Below, piece by piece: positions 44,554 to 54,163 of a stretch of 64,000 nt of DNA (its first letter is position 1; each line of letters starts with the position of its first letter). The position numbers were made by a program, and so were the translations under genes. This DNA is from an uncultured Myxococcales bacterium (GTDB taxonomy: Bacteria; Myxococcota_A; UBA9042), in the NCBI GenBank assembly GCA_903955385.1, contig CAJBNH010000122.1, forward strand, positions 1 to 64,000. Direction: 5' to 3'. The notes beneath the pieces were generated by a model. It had not been told where the DNA came from, did not search any database, and saw only the letters and a program-made list of their open reading frames with translations.

Positions 44554-47500
44554 ATGGATCCGCGTGTCACGGGTTGCTTGCGCTGGACAGTGGTACTGCT
44601 TCTGCTGGTCGTTGGGGTTGGTGAGGCCAGCGCCGGAGCCAAGGTCGTCAAGGCTCCGACCACGATCGACTTTGAGGTGCACGGTCGCGTAACGGCCCTC
44701 CAGGACGACGTCGCCACCATCAACCGCGGCGTGGACGACGGCCTGACGGCCGCGCGTGACGACTTGGTCTTCTATCCCCTGCGACAAGGGACCGGCGAGA
44801 CGTCCAAGAGCATCGACGCGCTCGTGGTCCTGGCATCGGGGCGGGTGCAGACGATCAGCGCCGACAGTGCGCAGGTCAAGCTCGAACGCAAGACCGATGA
44901 GGTGCGGGTCGGCGACCTGTTCAGCTACAAGCTGCAAGTTCCCGCCGTGCTGGACGACGACCCGCTGACCCGCGTGGCGGCGATGGACGTCCAGCTTCGC
45001 AGCCTCGACAGCGATAAGCCACTGTATACGCTGGCCGAACGCATCCGCGACCCCAGTCCGGCGGCGGCGACGGCAATCTACGACCGGCTGATCGCCGAGG
45101 TTCGCGCGCAGGTCGAACTCGCCGACGCAGCCTTCACCAAGCCCATTCCGGGCGGGCGGTTTCACGGGCAGCAGCTCAGCGAGGCGTTTCGACGCACCAA
45201 CGCCTTGGATCTCGAGGAGTTCCTGCTGTTCATCGACGAGTACCCAGGGAAGTACATCGGCCAGACCTGGAAGCTGGTCGAGGTGTACGCGACCTGGATC
45301 ATCAACCGCACCCCTTCGGGTCAGAACAAGCGGCTCGATCGCAGGGTGGCGCCGCTGATCGCTGAGGGCGAGACCCTGGCCCGCGCGGGGAAGCTCGATC
45401 AGGCAGAGCAGACCTTTCGCGAGGTGCTGCGCCAGCATCCGGCCTCTGACGTGGCCAAGAAGACCGTGACGGCCATCGACAAGATCGAGGATCTGCGGCG
45501 CGCGCTGCGGCGTGACCCGGCCGATCAGGTCGTGCGCTATGACCTGATGGTGGCGTTGACTGAAGTCGAAGCGTGGCCGCTGGTGCTGCAAGAGGCGCTG
45601 ACGCTGGCCAAGACCGACTTTCGCGCGCATCGGGTGGCGTATTGGCGCGGTGTCGCGCTGAGCGAATTGGGCAAGTACGACGAGGCCATCAAGGTCTTCG
45701 AGAAGATCAAGCTGCCCGAGGACGACAAGACTTGGGGACCGGCCGCGGCCCGCAAGCTGCAGGAGGCCAAGATCCGCAAGGCCTCGGGCGCCAAGGTCGG
45801 CTCGACGCGCTCGTTCCGCGAGTGGGTCGATCTTGCCCAAGCAGAGGAAAAGTCTGGGGAATTCGAGAGCGCCCAGAAGAAGCTCTACATGGCACGCAAG
45901 GTGGCGGCGAATGTCGACGAGTTGCAGCAGGTCGGGGTGGCAGCCTCGCGCTTGGTCGAGCTGCGGTCGATGGTTTCGGTTTGCGAGACGCTGAAGACGA
46001 CCGTCGGCGAACACAACCTGGAGAAGATGGAAGACCGCATCGAGGCCGTCGTGAAGCTGGCGCGCGCCCACAAGGTCGAAGCGGTCGCGCTGAAGTGCTT
46101 GGACAAGGCGTCAGAGCGGGCACGGGATAAGGACGAGTACGCGGCGGCCCTGCGAATCGACACGGTGCGCACCGAGCTGGCACCGACCGACGCGTCGGTG
46201 TGGCGCGATCTGGGATGGACGGCGTTCGGGGCGCAGGACCTCGCGCTCGCCGAGAAGGCCACGCGCCAGGCGCTGCAGATGGACGATAATTCCGCGTTTG
46301 GTCACCACCTGCTGGGTCTGGTGCTGCTGGCGCGCGGCGATCTGGACGGCGCGGAAGCTGAGGCCAAGACGTCTTGCAAGAACGCCACTTACGAGTGGCC
46401 GCGGCGTACCCTCGCGCGAGTTGCCACCGCCAGAGGCCAACACGACGCGGCCGTGGCGATGGCGCTGGAGGCCCGCAAGCTCGCCGACGATCCCGCCAGC
46501 ATGGCGTTGGGCCTGCGCGGCGTGGTGTATGCGCGCGATGCGGCCCGCGCGATCGCCGCCGGCACCGACGTGCCGCGCCAACGGTTGCGGCTGTTGCGCG
46601 CGCTGGTGCAGCTCGGCCTTTGGAATCGGGTGGGCGAGGAACTCGACGCGCTGAAGGGCACGGCGAATTACGACGACGCCTGCTGGGCGGTGGCCGAGAC
46701 CGAAGACACCGAGGCCCCCGTGGCCCTGCGGCTGCGCGCGGCCCGCGACGGCAAGGCCGAGTCACCCCGGCAGAAGGCGCTGCTCGAGCGGATCACGGCC
46801 GAGTCTGACCTGACCACGGCGGGCGCGACCCCGGTCGGCGAGGGCGCGCGGCTGCGGCTGGCGCGGCTGCTGGTCAAGGAAGGGCGCTTTCACCTGGCGA
46901 TCGCCATCGTGGGCCCCGTGACACAAAAGGCCAGCAGCGACGCGGTCGAACGGCAGGCGCAGGACGTCTCGGACGCGGCGCACAAGGGGCTGGACGCCGA
47001 CGATCTGGTGGCCCAGGCCGACGAGGTGCGCGAACGGGGTGGCGGCGACGCCCAGACAGAGAAGCTGTACGGCGAAGCCGCGCGCCGATTCGAGGCTATC
47101 GAGGCCTGGGGCCGCGCGAGCATGGCCGCCTTTTACCGCGCGTGGGCACTGGCGATGCAGGGCCGCAGCGAAGAGGCGTTGCAGGCCATCACGGCGCTGG
47201 AACCGCGGTTGCGCGGCAACGTGCCTGCTTTGGTGATGATCGACATCGCGATGGTCAAGGCCGGCGTCCTGTCGTGGCGCGGCAACCTCGACGCCAACGC
47301 CAAGGCCGTGGCCGAGTCGATGGAGACCTGCCGCACCCTGGACGAGGATCGCTGCGTGCACAACATGCTGCTGCAGCGGTCGGGTCTGATGGTCAGCGAG
47401 GGCAGGCTGGCCGAGGCGATCGCCGATGCGAGCCAGGTCCTCGAGTTTGCAAAGGCACTTGGCTTCGACGAGCAGGCGCGCCGGGCGCTGTTCCAGGTCG

Positions 47501-49638
47501 GCGACATCAGCCTGGTGGCCGGCGACCTTGTCAAGGCGCAGCAAGTGGCCGTCGAACTGCTGGATGCGTCGCGCAAGGCCAAGGACGCCGGCAACGAGCG
47601 GTATGCGCTGATGTTGCACGGCGCAGTCGCGGCGCGGCGGGGCGATGCTCCGGCGGCTTTGGGCTGGTTTGCCGATGTGTTTCGCGTGGGAGAGCGCACC
47701 GGCGACAACGGCGTCAAGGCAATGGCCAAGCTGTTCGAGGGCTTTACCCACTTGGACGCCAGTCACGACCCCAAGAAGGCGCTGCCGGCATTCGAGGCGG
47801 CGACGCAGTTCTTCGACAAGGCCGGCGACGACTACAACGTGGCCCGCTCGCGCCACGGCACCGGCCGCGCCCGGCTCGAGCTGGGCCAGGCGGACGCGGC
47901 GCGCACGGTGCTCGAGGCGGTGCTGGCGTTTGCCACCAAGGTGGGCCGGCAGACGTTGGTCGCCGCCGCGCACGTCGAGTTGTGCCACGTCGAGCTGCTG
48001 GCCGGCCGCAAGCCCGAGGCCCTGGCGCACGCGCAGGCGGCGGTCGCGATCGCAGAGAAGACCGACATCGACAGCGACCGCTGGGCCGCCCTGCACGCGC
48101 TGGGACGGTCCCTGGACGCTGCGGGGCAGTCGGAGCAGGCGGCGGAGAAGCTGCGCGAGGCAGCCAAGACGCTGGCGCGCGAGATCGGCCGGTCGGGCGG
48201 CGAGGAGCAGCAGCAGGGCGCGACGGGCTACGGCCGCAGCCGCAAGGTGTTCAAGGACGCGATCGATGTGTTCATTCGCTTGGGACGGACCAACGAAGCG
48301 CTAGAGATCCTTCAGCTTTCGCGAGATGCCGCGCTGCGGCGCATGTTCAAGGGCGTGCGACCCGAGGTCAGCGACGCTGCCGCCGGCAAGGCGCTGGACG
48401 TCGTGCAGTCGGCGAGCGAACAGGCTGAGGCGGCCCGTCGTGCATTGGAGGCCGAGAAGGCCAAGCCTGACGCCGAGCGGTCGGAGGCGCGCATCCAGGC
48501 GCTGGGCGAGCGGGTAGCGGCCAACGTGCAGCAGCTGAACCAATTGCTGTTCCAGCTCAAGAGCAACCACCCGCGCCTCTACAGCCTCGCGGCCAACGTC
48601 GCCGATCCGCGCACCCTGGTGGCCGACCGCGACGTCCTGGCCAAGGACACGATGATCGTCGCGTACTTCCTGGCCGGCGACGTTCTGTACATCTTCACCA
48701 TCGCCCCCGGACGCAAGGACGCCCACGCCTTCAAGGTCGAGCTGGGCGACATCGACCTGCGCCAGACGGTTGAGGAGTGGCGCGAGGCGGTGAAGAAGCG
48801 CACGCCCAAGGTCGCCGTGCTGGGGCGCAAGCTGTACGACAAGCTGTTGGCCCCCGTCGAGGCCGACATCGCCCAGGCCAAGACGCTGCTGATCGTGCCG
48901 TCTGGGCCGCTGTTCTTCCTGCCGTTCGGTGCGCTCGAGACCAAGGTGGGCACGAAGTCCGTGTACGCCGTCGAGAAGTGGCGGATCGCGACGCTGATGT
49001 CGACGACGATGGGCTCGCTGCACCGGCCGCGTGCCAAGGGGCGGTGGGGCTCGATGGCGGCGTTCGCCAATCCCGACGGCAGCTTGCCCGGCGCACAGGC
49101 CGAGGTCGAGAAGGTGCGCGATGCCGTCTTCCGCGATGCCAAGCTGTTCGTGGGCGCCAAAGCCATCGAGGAAGCCGTGCGTTCCGCGGTCGGACAGAGT
49201 CGGATCCTGCACTTCGCCACCCACGGCATCCTGTCGCCCGACCGGTTGGCCAGCCACCTGCAGATGGCCGCAGGGCCGCTGACAGTCAATGCAATCGCGG
49301 GGTTGCCGTTTGGCGACACGACCGATCTTGCCGTGCTGTCGGCGTGCGAGACGGCGGTGTCGATGGGTGAGACGGCCGAAGAAGGCATCTCGATCGCCGA
49401 GGCCTTTGCCTTTGGCGGCGTGCAGACGCTGGTGGCCAGTTTGTGGAGCGTGCCCGACGACGCCACGTCCGAGCTGATGGTCCGCTTCTACCGCAACCTG
49501 CGCGCCGGCAAGGGCGACACGGTCGAGGCGCTGCGGACGGCACAGCTGGACCTGCTCAAACTCGACGTCGGCGGACGCAAGCCGTTCACGCAGCCGATCC
49601 ACTGGGCGGCGTTCGGGGTCATCGGCGATTATCGTTAG
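44554..49638 (+). CDS. Secreted TPR-rich protein with CHAT protease domain
   Basis: This 1694-residue protein begins with a signal peptide (hydrophobic core residues 12-20, cleavage near ASA-GA). Most of it is helical, with many tetratricopeptide-like repeats (about residues 280-1230), and it ends in a CHAT domain (about 1380-1690). CHAT domains are caspase-like cysteine proteases. The catalytic dyad is intact: His1557 in HFATHG and Cys1598 in LSACETA, followed by FGGVQTLVASLWSVPD. TPR-CHAT proteins act in signalling, and some partner with CRISPR effectors, but an exported one would act in the envelope. No partner is adjacent except a convergent metalloprotease. GGGAGGA supports the ATG at 44554. 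Confidence 0.88.
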   Translation: MDPRVTGCLRWTVVLLLLVVGVGEASAGAKVVKAPTTIDFEVHGRVTALQDDVATINRGVDDGLTAARDDLVFYPLRQGTGETSKSIDALVVLASGRVQTISADSAQVKLERKTDEVRVGDLFSYKLQVPAVLDDDPLTRVAAMDVQLRSLDSDKPLYTLAERIRDPSPAAATAIYDRLIAEVRAQVELADAAFTKPIPGGRFHGQQLSEAFRRTNALDLEEFLLFIDEYPGKYIGQTWKLVEVYATWIINRTPSGQNKRLDRRVAPLIAEGETLARAGKLDQAEQTFREVLRQHPASDVAKKTVTAIDKIEDLRRALRRDPADQVVRYDLMVALTEVEAWPLVLQEALTLAKTDFRAHRVAYWRGVALSELGKYDEAIKVFEKIKLPEDDKTWGPAAARKLQEAKIRKASGAKVGSTRSFREWVDLAQAEEKSGEFESAQKKLYMARKVAANVDELQQVGVAASRLVELRSMVSVCETLKTTVGEHNLEKMEDRIEAVVKLARAHKVEAVALKCLDKASERARDKDEYAAALRIDTVRTELAPTDASVWRDLGWTAFGAQDLALAEKATRQALQMDDNSAFGHHLLGLVLLARGDLDGAEAEAKTSCKNATYEWPRRTLARVATARGQHDAAVAMALEARKLADDPASMALGLRGVVYARDAARAIAAGTDVPRQRLRLLRALVQLGLWNRVGEELDALKGTANYDDACWAVAETEDTEAPVALRLRAARDGKAESPRQKALLERITAESDLTTAGATPVGEGARLRLARLLVKEGRFHLAIAIVGPVTQKASSDAVERQAQDVSDAAHKGLDADDLVAQADEVRERGGGDAQTEKLYGEAARRFEAIEAWGRASMAAFYRAWALAMQGRSEEALQAITALEPRLRGNVPALVMIDIAMVKAGVLSWRGNLDANAKAVAESMETCRTLDEDRCVHNMLLQRSGLMVSEGRLAEAIADASQVLEFAKALGFDEQARRALFQVGDISLVAGDLVKAQQVAVELLDASRKAKDAGNERYALMLHGAVAARRGDAPAALGWFADVFRVGERTGDNGVKAMAKLFEGFTHLDASHDPKKALPAFEAATQFFDKAGDDYNVARSRHGTGRARLELGQADAARTVLEAVLAFATKVGRQTLVAAAHVELCHVELLAGRKPEALAHAQAAVAIAEKTDIDSDRWAALHALGRSLDAAGQSEQAAEKLREAAKTLAREIGRSGGEEQQQGATGYGRSRKVFKDAIDVFIRLGRTNEALEILQLSRDAALRRMFKGVRPEVSDAAAGKALDVVQSASEQAEAARRALEAEKAKPDAERSEARIQALGERVAANVQQLNQLLFQLKSNHPRLYSLAANVADPRTLVADRDVLAKDTMIVAYFLAGDVLYIFTIAPGRKDAHAFKVELGDIDLRQTVEEWREAVKKRTPKVAVLGRKLYDKLLAPVEADIAQAKTLLIVPSGPLFFLPFGALETKVGTKSVYAVEKWRIATLMSTTMGSLHRPRAKGRWGSMAAFANPDGSLPGAQAEVEKVRDAVFRDAKLFVGAKAIEEAVRSAVGQSRILHFATHGILSPDRLASHLQMAAGPLTVNAIAGLPFGDTTDLAVLSACETAVSMGETAEEGISIAEAFAFGGVQTLVASLWSVPDDATSELMVRFYRNLRAGKGDTVEALRTAQLDLLKLDVGGRKPFTQPIHWAAFGVIGDYR

Positions 49639-49680
49639 CGGCAGTCCGTCGAGCGGTCAGTCAGCCGTAACAACACGACT

Positions 49681-51627
49681 CTACTCGCCTTCCAGCACGG
49701 CCAGCCGACTCACGCTGCCGTCCGGTGTGGCGTACAGCACGCCCAGCGACACGCCCAGCGGCTCGCAGGCGACCATGTAGCCCGACTCGCCCAGGTCCGA
49801 GACGCCCATGTAGCTCATGCCCTCGCCGCACAGGCAGATCCACGTGTTCAGCGGCGGCAGCTCCATGGCGCTTGCGTCGATCATGCGGATCGCAATGCGC
49901 AGCGCCGACAGCACCGGGCTCGTCACCGCGGGCAGGTCGACCCGCGACCAGCGCACGCCCGCGCGACCGTCCTCGGGCACGCAGGTGGTGATGCCGGTGG
50001 TCGTGCCGGTGCGCTCAGCGACCTCGGCCTTGGGCAGGGTGTGCGCCTGCTTCCAGCCGGTCGGGCAGGCACCCAGCTTCGCGGGGTTCGGGGCCTTGGC
50101 GGCAGGAATCGTGAGCGGCGCAGGCGCAGCGGGATTGCCCAAGCACTTCGGCAGGTTGGGCGCGGGGGCGCTGGCGACCGCCTTGGGGTCGGCCAGAGCG
50201 GCGACGTAGGCGTCGAGTTGCCGGTGAGCGCGGAAGGTCGCCCGCTTCTTCGCGAGCGGCAGCGCCCACTTGGCCACGGCCTTGGCATCGGTCGACGGCG
50301 GCGCGGGCGGTGCGGCCTGCACAGTAGCCAGAAAGTCGACCAGTGCCAGGTTGGCGGAAAGCGCCCGCTTGACGGGCTCCGGCGCCTTGGTCGACAGCGC
50401 CTTCATCGCGACGTCATGTTGGCGGCGCGCGACGTCAGCTTCGCCCAGATAGAACGCAGCACACGACTGGCCCGCGGCGACGGTCAGCGGCGAGGCGCCC
50501 ATCTCGCCCGCTTCCTCCAGCAACCTGCGTGCCGTCATCAGGTTTCGCCGTGCGGTCTCGGTCTCGGCGGCGCCGCGCACGACTCCGGCGGGCTCGGGCT
50601 CCTCCCACAGCGCGGTGTGACCGGCAAAGATGGGGGCGCAGCGTAGGTGGCCCGCGCTCTGCGGCAGCTTGGCCGACTCGAGCCACGGTGCGTCGGGCGC
50701 CGCGTGCATCATCAACACCAACGCGCGGGCGACCAGCAGCTCAGGGATCGGCAACCCCGTACTGCGCATCAGGTCTTCTGCCCACGCCAGCAGCCGGGTG
50801 GCCGACCCCGTCTCACCCGACAACGCCAGCGCGATGCTGACCTGGTACATGTTCTCGAAGGCATCGAACTGGTCCAGTGCGTCCATCACCGCGGCCTTGC
50901 GCTGGTCGATGTTGAACTGCCGTACGCCGAACTCCTGCTGGAGGAAGGCGGACACGAGATCTGCGCGGGCCAGCGCCCGGGTCGGAAAGCCCGCCAGCGC
51001 GATGAAGAAAGCTGACCGCCGGTCCGCCAGCGCTTCCTCCGTCTTGCCCTTGCCCGGCCGCGCGAACGCTGCGAGTTGGCAGCCGTCCGACGAGAAGTCG
51101 TTGGCGCGGTGCCCCAGCTCATGACCCAGCACAAACGCCAGAAAGTCGACCGGATAGGTCTTCTTGCGCAGCACCAGCTCGATCAGCGAGTCGGGCACGT
51201 ACACAAGTGGCGGCGCCCCCGGGCAGATATACGCGGCCGGAGAGAACGGCTTGGCCTCATCGCCCTGACCGATCCGCGCTTCCGGGGCCAGCACGACCAG
51301 ACCGGTCTCGCGTCCGGTCAACGCCGCGAACGGCCTCTCGATCTTGCGCCAGATCGCCACAATCGCCTTCACGGTGGGGTCATCGTCCTTGGCCCGCGGC
51401 GCGGCGTCCATGGCACGGCAGATGCGCTCGGGCGGACCGTCGTAACACGGGTCGCGCTCCCCTGCGGCAGGCGTTGCCGCCGGGGTGGCGGCCAGGGGAG
51501 CGGCCGCTGGGGCAGGATCTGCCGCCCGCGCCGGTGAGGACCAGGAGCAGGCCGCGCTCAGGGCGACCACAGCAAGCAGACCACGGGCGGTGCCAGACGA
51601 AAGTCGGCAGGAACAAAGGGCGTTCAT
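49681..51627 (-). CDS. Exported M48-like zinc metalloprotease
   Basis: This 648-residue protein has a signal peptide and an Ala/Pro-rich linker. The zinc site HELGH (His169, Glu170, His173) is followed by Glu198 in EALADR, matching the E-x-x-A-D third-ligand pattern of M48 peptidases. The long C-terminal part (residues 210-648) has no recognised domain, but contains two Cys pairs and Ala/Pro-rich links. No membrane helix is evident beyond the signal. The ATG is at 51627; its ribosome site is weak. It converges with the TPR-CHAT gene, 42 bases apart. Confidence 0.82.
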   Translation of the reverse strand: MNALCSCRLSSGTARGLLAVVALSAACSWSSPARAADPAPAAAPLAATPAATPAAGERDPCYDGPPERICRAMDAAPRAKDDDPTVKAIVAIWRKIERPFAALTGRETGLVVLAPEARIGQGDEAKPFSPAAYICPGAPPLVYVPDSLIELVLRKKTYPVDFLAFVLGHELGHRANDFSSDGCQLAAFARPGKGKTEEALADRRSAFFIALAGFPTRALARADLVSAFLQQEFGVRQFNIDQRKAAVMDALDQFDAFENMYQVSIALALSGETGSATRLLAWAEDLMRSTGLPIPELLVARALVLMMHAAPDAPWLESAKLPQSAGHLRCAPIFAGHTALWEEPEPAGVVRGAAETETARRNLMTARRLLEEAGEMGASPLTVAAGQSCAAFYLGEADVARRQHDVAMKALSTKAPEPVKRALSANLALVDFLATVQAAPPAPPSTDAKAVAKWALPLAKKRATFRAHRQLDAYVAALADPKAVASAPAPNLPKCLGNPAAPAPLTIPAAKAPNPAKLGACPTGWKQAHTLPKAEVAERTGTTTGITTCVPEDGRAGVRWSRVDLPAVTSPVLSALRIAIRMIDASAMELPPLNTWICLCGEGMSYMGVSDLGESGYMVACEPLGVSLGVLYATPDGSVSRLAVLEGE

Positions 51628-51741
51628 GTCAGGACCTGTGGGCGGGGGCGCGTCGCGTCGGGCCTTGAGTGCCGCAGGGTGCGGGGCACGTGGAGCCCGG
51701 TGGGCGCGCGGGGTCGACTGCAGGGTCGACGGCGGACCCGA

Positions 51742-52701
51742 CTAGACGTCGGACTTCGCGCTCAACACCTGCTCGGCGGAGGTCTTGATGACGGCCATGT
51801 CGGGCGCGTCCTTCTTGAGCTCGACGGCGATGGCGCGCATCAGCGTCGCGATCTTGCGGTCGGTGCCGCCAAAGGCTGCGTCTTCGTCCAGCAGGACGCA
51901 GAGGGGCTCGGCCATGTCGGCGTAGGTCGCGCTGCCACCGGCCGAGCCGACCATCAGCGCCATGCCCGTCCAGATGCCGGCCAGATAGTAGCCGTGGGCG
52001 CGCTGGGGACCGGCGGCGATGCCCAACATGCCGGCCTTCATCGCGGCCGCGTAGACCATGCCCAGCAGCTCGCCGTCCATCTTCTCGTCGCGCAGGGCAA
52101 GCGCGATGAACAGCTTGGCGGTGGTCTGGGTGTCGGCGCTAAGGCCCGACAGGGCGTCGAAGCCGTTCATCAGGTTCGTCGCGAGATCCTTGGCCGCGGC
52201 GTCGTTGCCGGCGTTCAGCAGCGTGGGCAGAAAGCCCAGGGCGACGGCGTATTGCAGCACCGCGACGTCCTTGGCCTCAGCGTTGCCGGCGAAGCCCAGC
52301 GGGCCTTCCGGCGCCTTGATCTTCGCGGTCTTGGCCAGGTCGATCGACTTGGCGTTGGTCTTGGCGCTGGCCATCTGCGACGCGAGCACCGTCCAGGCGC
52401 CCGTGTTGCCGCCGGCCATCAGCATGGGCTGCACGGCGACGGTGTGGCTGGCCAGGAGTTCATCCTTGGTGATCTCGACCTTGGTCAGGTCGACCTTGGG
52501 CTTCTCAGGGGCCGGGGCGGGCGCCGCGGCGGCAGCTGGAGCCGGGGCAGCCTCAGCGGGCTTGGCGGCCTCCTTCTTGGCGTCCTTGGTGGCGGCGGCC
52601 TTCTTGGCAGCGGGCTTCTGGGCGAGCGCCGGAGCGCCCACCAAGGCCAGCGCGGCCACCAGGGCAGCAGCGCTCATCATGCGATTCATCAAGCTCTTCA
52701 T
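51742..52701 (-). CDS. Ala-rich exported protein, function unknown
   Basis: This 319-residue protein has a signal peptide ending APALA-QK and a Lys/Ala/Pro-rich linker (about residues 28-70). The rest is an Ala-rich helical domain without recognised motifs. AGGAGA upstream of the ATG at 52701 supports the start. It follows the trypsin-like lipoprotein gene by 85 bases on the same strand, so both may share a transcript. A role linked to that protease is only an inference from position. Confidence 0.75.
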   Translation of the reverse strand: MKSLMNRMMSAAALVAALALVGAPALAQKPAAKKAAATKDAKKEAAKPAEAAPAPAAAAAPAPAPEKPKVDLTKVEITKDELLASHTVAVQPMLMAGGNTGAWTVLASQMASAKTNAKSIDLAKTAKIKAPEGPLGFAGNAEAKDVAVLQYAVALGFLPTLLNAGNDAAAKDLATNLMNGFDALSGLSADTQTTAKLFIALALRDEKMDGELLGMVYAAAMKAGMLGIAAGPQRAHGYYLAGIWTGMALMVGSAGGSATYADMAEPLCVLLDEDAAFGGTDRKIATLMRAIAVELKKDAPDMAVIKTSAEQVLSAKSDV

Positions 52702-52769
52702 GTTCAGGTCTCCTGTCGTTCGGTGCTGCGTTCAGCGGTGGGACCGTGTCCCGCGCTCGCGGCGGTCGT

Positions 52770-52805
52770 TACTTCGACGAGATGCGCTACTTCGACGAGA
52801 TGCGC
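52770..52805. repeat. Tandem 18-bp duplication over a stop codon
   Basis: TACTTCGACGAGATGCGC occurs twice in tandem (52770-52787 and 52788-52805). It duplicates the last six codons, RISSK plus stop, of the lipoprotein protease gene, leaving a second stop just downstream. Confidence 0.95.
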
Positions 52806-53824
52806 TTCTTCCAGTCCAGCCGGCCCATCGCCACCGAGGCGCACGCCTTGGTGGTGGCCTGCGGCGGGTTGACGACCAGCACCGCGTACACGCCGCTGCC
52901 CGGAAGGGTCCACGCCGCGATCAGGTCTTGGGTCAGCACGCCCTTGCTCATCAGTTGGTCGCCGCGAATCAGGCCGAAGAAGAGGGGCGTATCCGTGGTC
53001 TGGAACTTCACCATCGCCACCAGGTCGGCCGTGCCGACCACCTGGGCCGACATCACGAGCTTCTGATCGGGCTCCAAGCAGACTTCGCGCTTGACGTCGA
53101 TCGAGACCGGCAGGTCCTTGGGGCTGAAGGCGTCGGTCAGGGCCGCGCCGCCGTTGCCGCGGGCGTCGTCGACCACGGTCTTGACCTGCCACGCGGGCGT
53201 CGCGAACGACTGACGCAGCGCCAGATTGATCGCCTTGTTGATGCCGAGCAGGTTGCCGTCCATGTCGTACAGCGGTCCACCGGACGAGCCGCTGGAGATG
53301 TCGGCGCTGTGCACGATGTTCTCCGCGCCCTTCTCGCCAACGACGTTGGTGACCTCGCCGCTGTACACGGACAGGCCCTGGCCGCCGGTGTTGCCGATCG
53401 CCTGCACCTTGGTGCCGCGCAGCGACTTCGGGTCGTCCGGACGCTCGACCAGCCCGAGCTCGCCGACCTCGGATTGTCCTGAGGCCTGCAGGACGGCGAT
53501 GTCCAAGTCCTCGTTCAGCGAAAGGATCCTGTCGAAGTTGTACGTGGTGCCGTAGTCGTCCTTGCCTTCCATCTTCAGCGCTTTGCCGGCGACGTGGGCG
53601 TTGGTGAGGATGGTGCGGTTGTCGAGCCAGACCGCGCTGCCGCTCCAACCGGCCTGCTGGATCTGCGTGCCGTCGAACTGGTAGCCGGCGGCGGTGACTT
53701 GCAGCGTCTGCTTGCGCCAGTCAACGCCACCACCACACGCGGACGTGAGGGCGACGAGGACCAGCAGGGCCGACATCAGGACGGTGCGCAGCACATGACG
53801 GGCTGCGAGACGACCAGAATTCAT
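52787..53824 (-). CDS. Trypsin-fold serine protease, lipoprotein (S1/HtrA-like)
   Basis: This 345-residue protein has a lipoprotein signal (lipobox TSAC, Cys30) and a chymotrypsin-like domain. The catalytic triad is complete: His77 (TNAHVAG), Asp108 (DLDIAVL) and Ser181 (GSSGGP). The domain resembles HtrA/DegP proteases, but no PDZ domain is seen; the remaining 150 residues are unassigned. It would be anchored in the envelope and process or degrade exported proteins. GGGAG lies seven bases before the ATG. The reading frame ends at the first of two tandem stops created by the 18-base duplication. Confidence 0.87.
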   Translation of the reverse strand: MNSGRLAARHVLRTVLMSALLVLVALTSACGGGVDWRKQTLQVTAAGYQFDGTQIQQAGWSGSAVWLDNRTILTNAHVAGKALKMEGKDDYGTTYNFDRILSLNEDLDIAVLQASGQSEVGELGLVERPDDPKSLRGTKVQAIGNTGGQGLSVYSGEVTNVVGEKGAENIVHSADISSGSSGGPLYDMDGNLLGINKAINLALRQSFATPAWQVKTVVDDARGNGGAALTDAFSPKDLPVSIDVKREVCLEPDQKLVMSAQVVGTADLVAMVKFQTTDTPLFFGLIRGDQLMSKGVLTQDLIAAWTLPGSGVYAVLVVNPPQATTKACASVAMGRLDWKKRISSK

Positions 53825-54163
53825 CGAGGTTCTCCCGGGGTTCAGTGCGAGTACCGCGCGCCATCCCCAAAGTCGGGGGAATGCTGGCCGGGTCTTGCAA
53901 GGACGATGGAAAGTCGGGCGAGAAGCGCCACACGATTGGTAAATCGGCTGTACCGCACATAGGACGCGGCGTCAACGCTTTCGATCTACGGCCGGGGCGC
54001 ATGGGGGCGCAGTCCAGCGATTCGACAGCAGGCGCTGGGTGGGACAAGGCTGCCTCTCACCTCGTGCATTCCCGAGTTACTGCACCTAACGGGGAGGCGC
54101 GCGCCGTCGCAATTGCGGTTAGGATGCGCCCCTTGCGGCCTGACCCGCACCGAGATTGTCCCG
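53825..54163. other. Divergent intergenic region between the lipoprotein protease and membrane sulfatase genes
   Basis: This 339-base stretch has no supported gene. It carries the minus-strand promoter listed separately. No convincing plus-strand promoter was found; TAGGAT at 54120-54125 could be a -10 box but lacks a -35. Confidence 0.6.
53947..53975 (-). promoter_or_regulatory. Promoter of the lipoprotein protease gene
   Basis: On the minus strand TTGACG (53970-53975), a 17-base spacer and TACAGC (53947-53952) are seen, about 120 bases upstream of the ATG. Confidence 0.55.

Noticed and set aside
44554-49638. TPR-CHAT protein considered as part of a CRISPR-caspase system
   Set aside because: No cas gene or array is present in the window, and the protein has a signal peptide.
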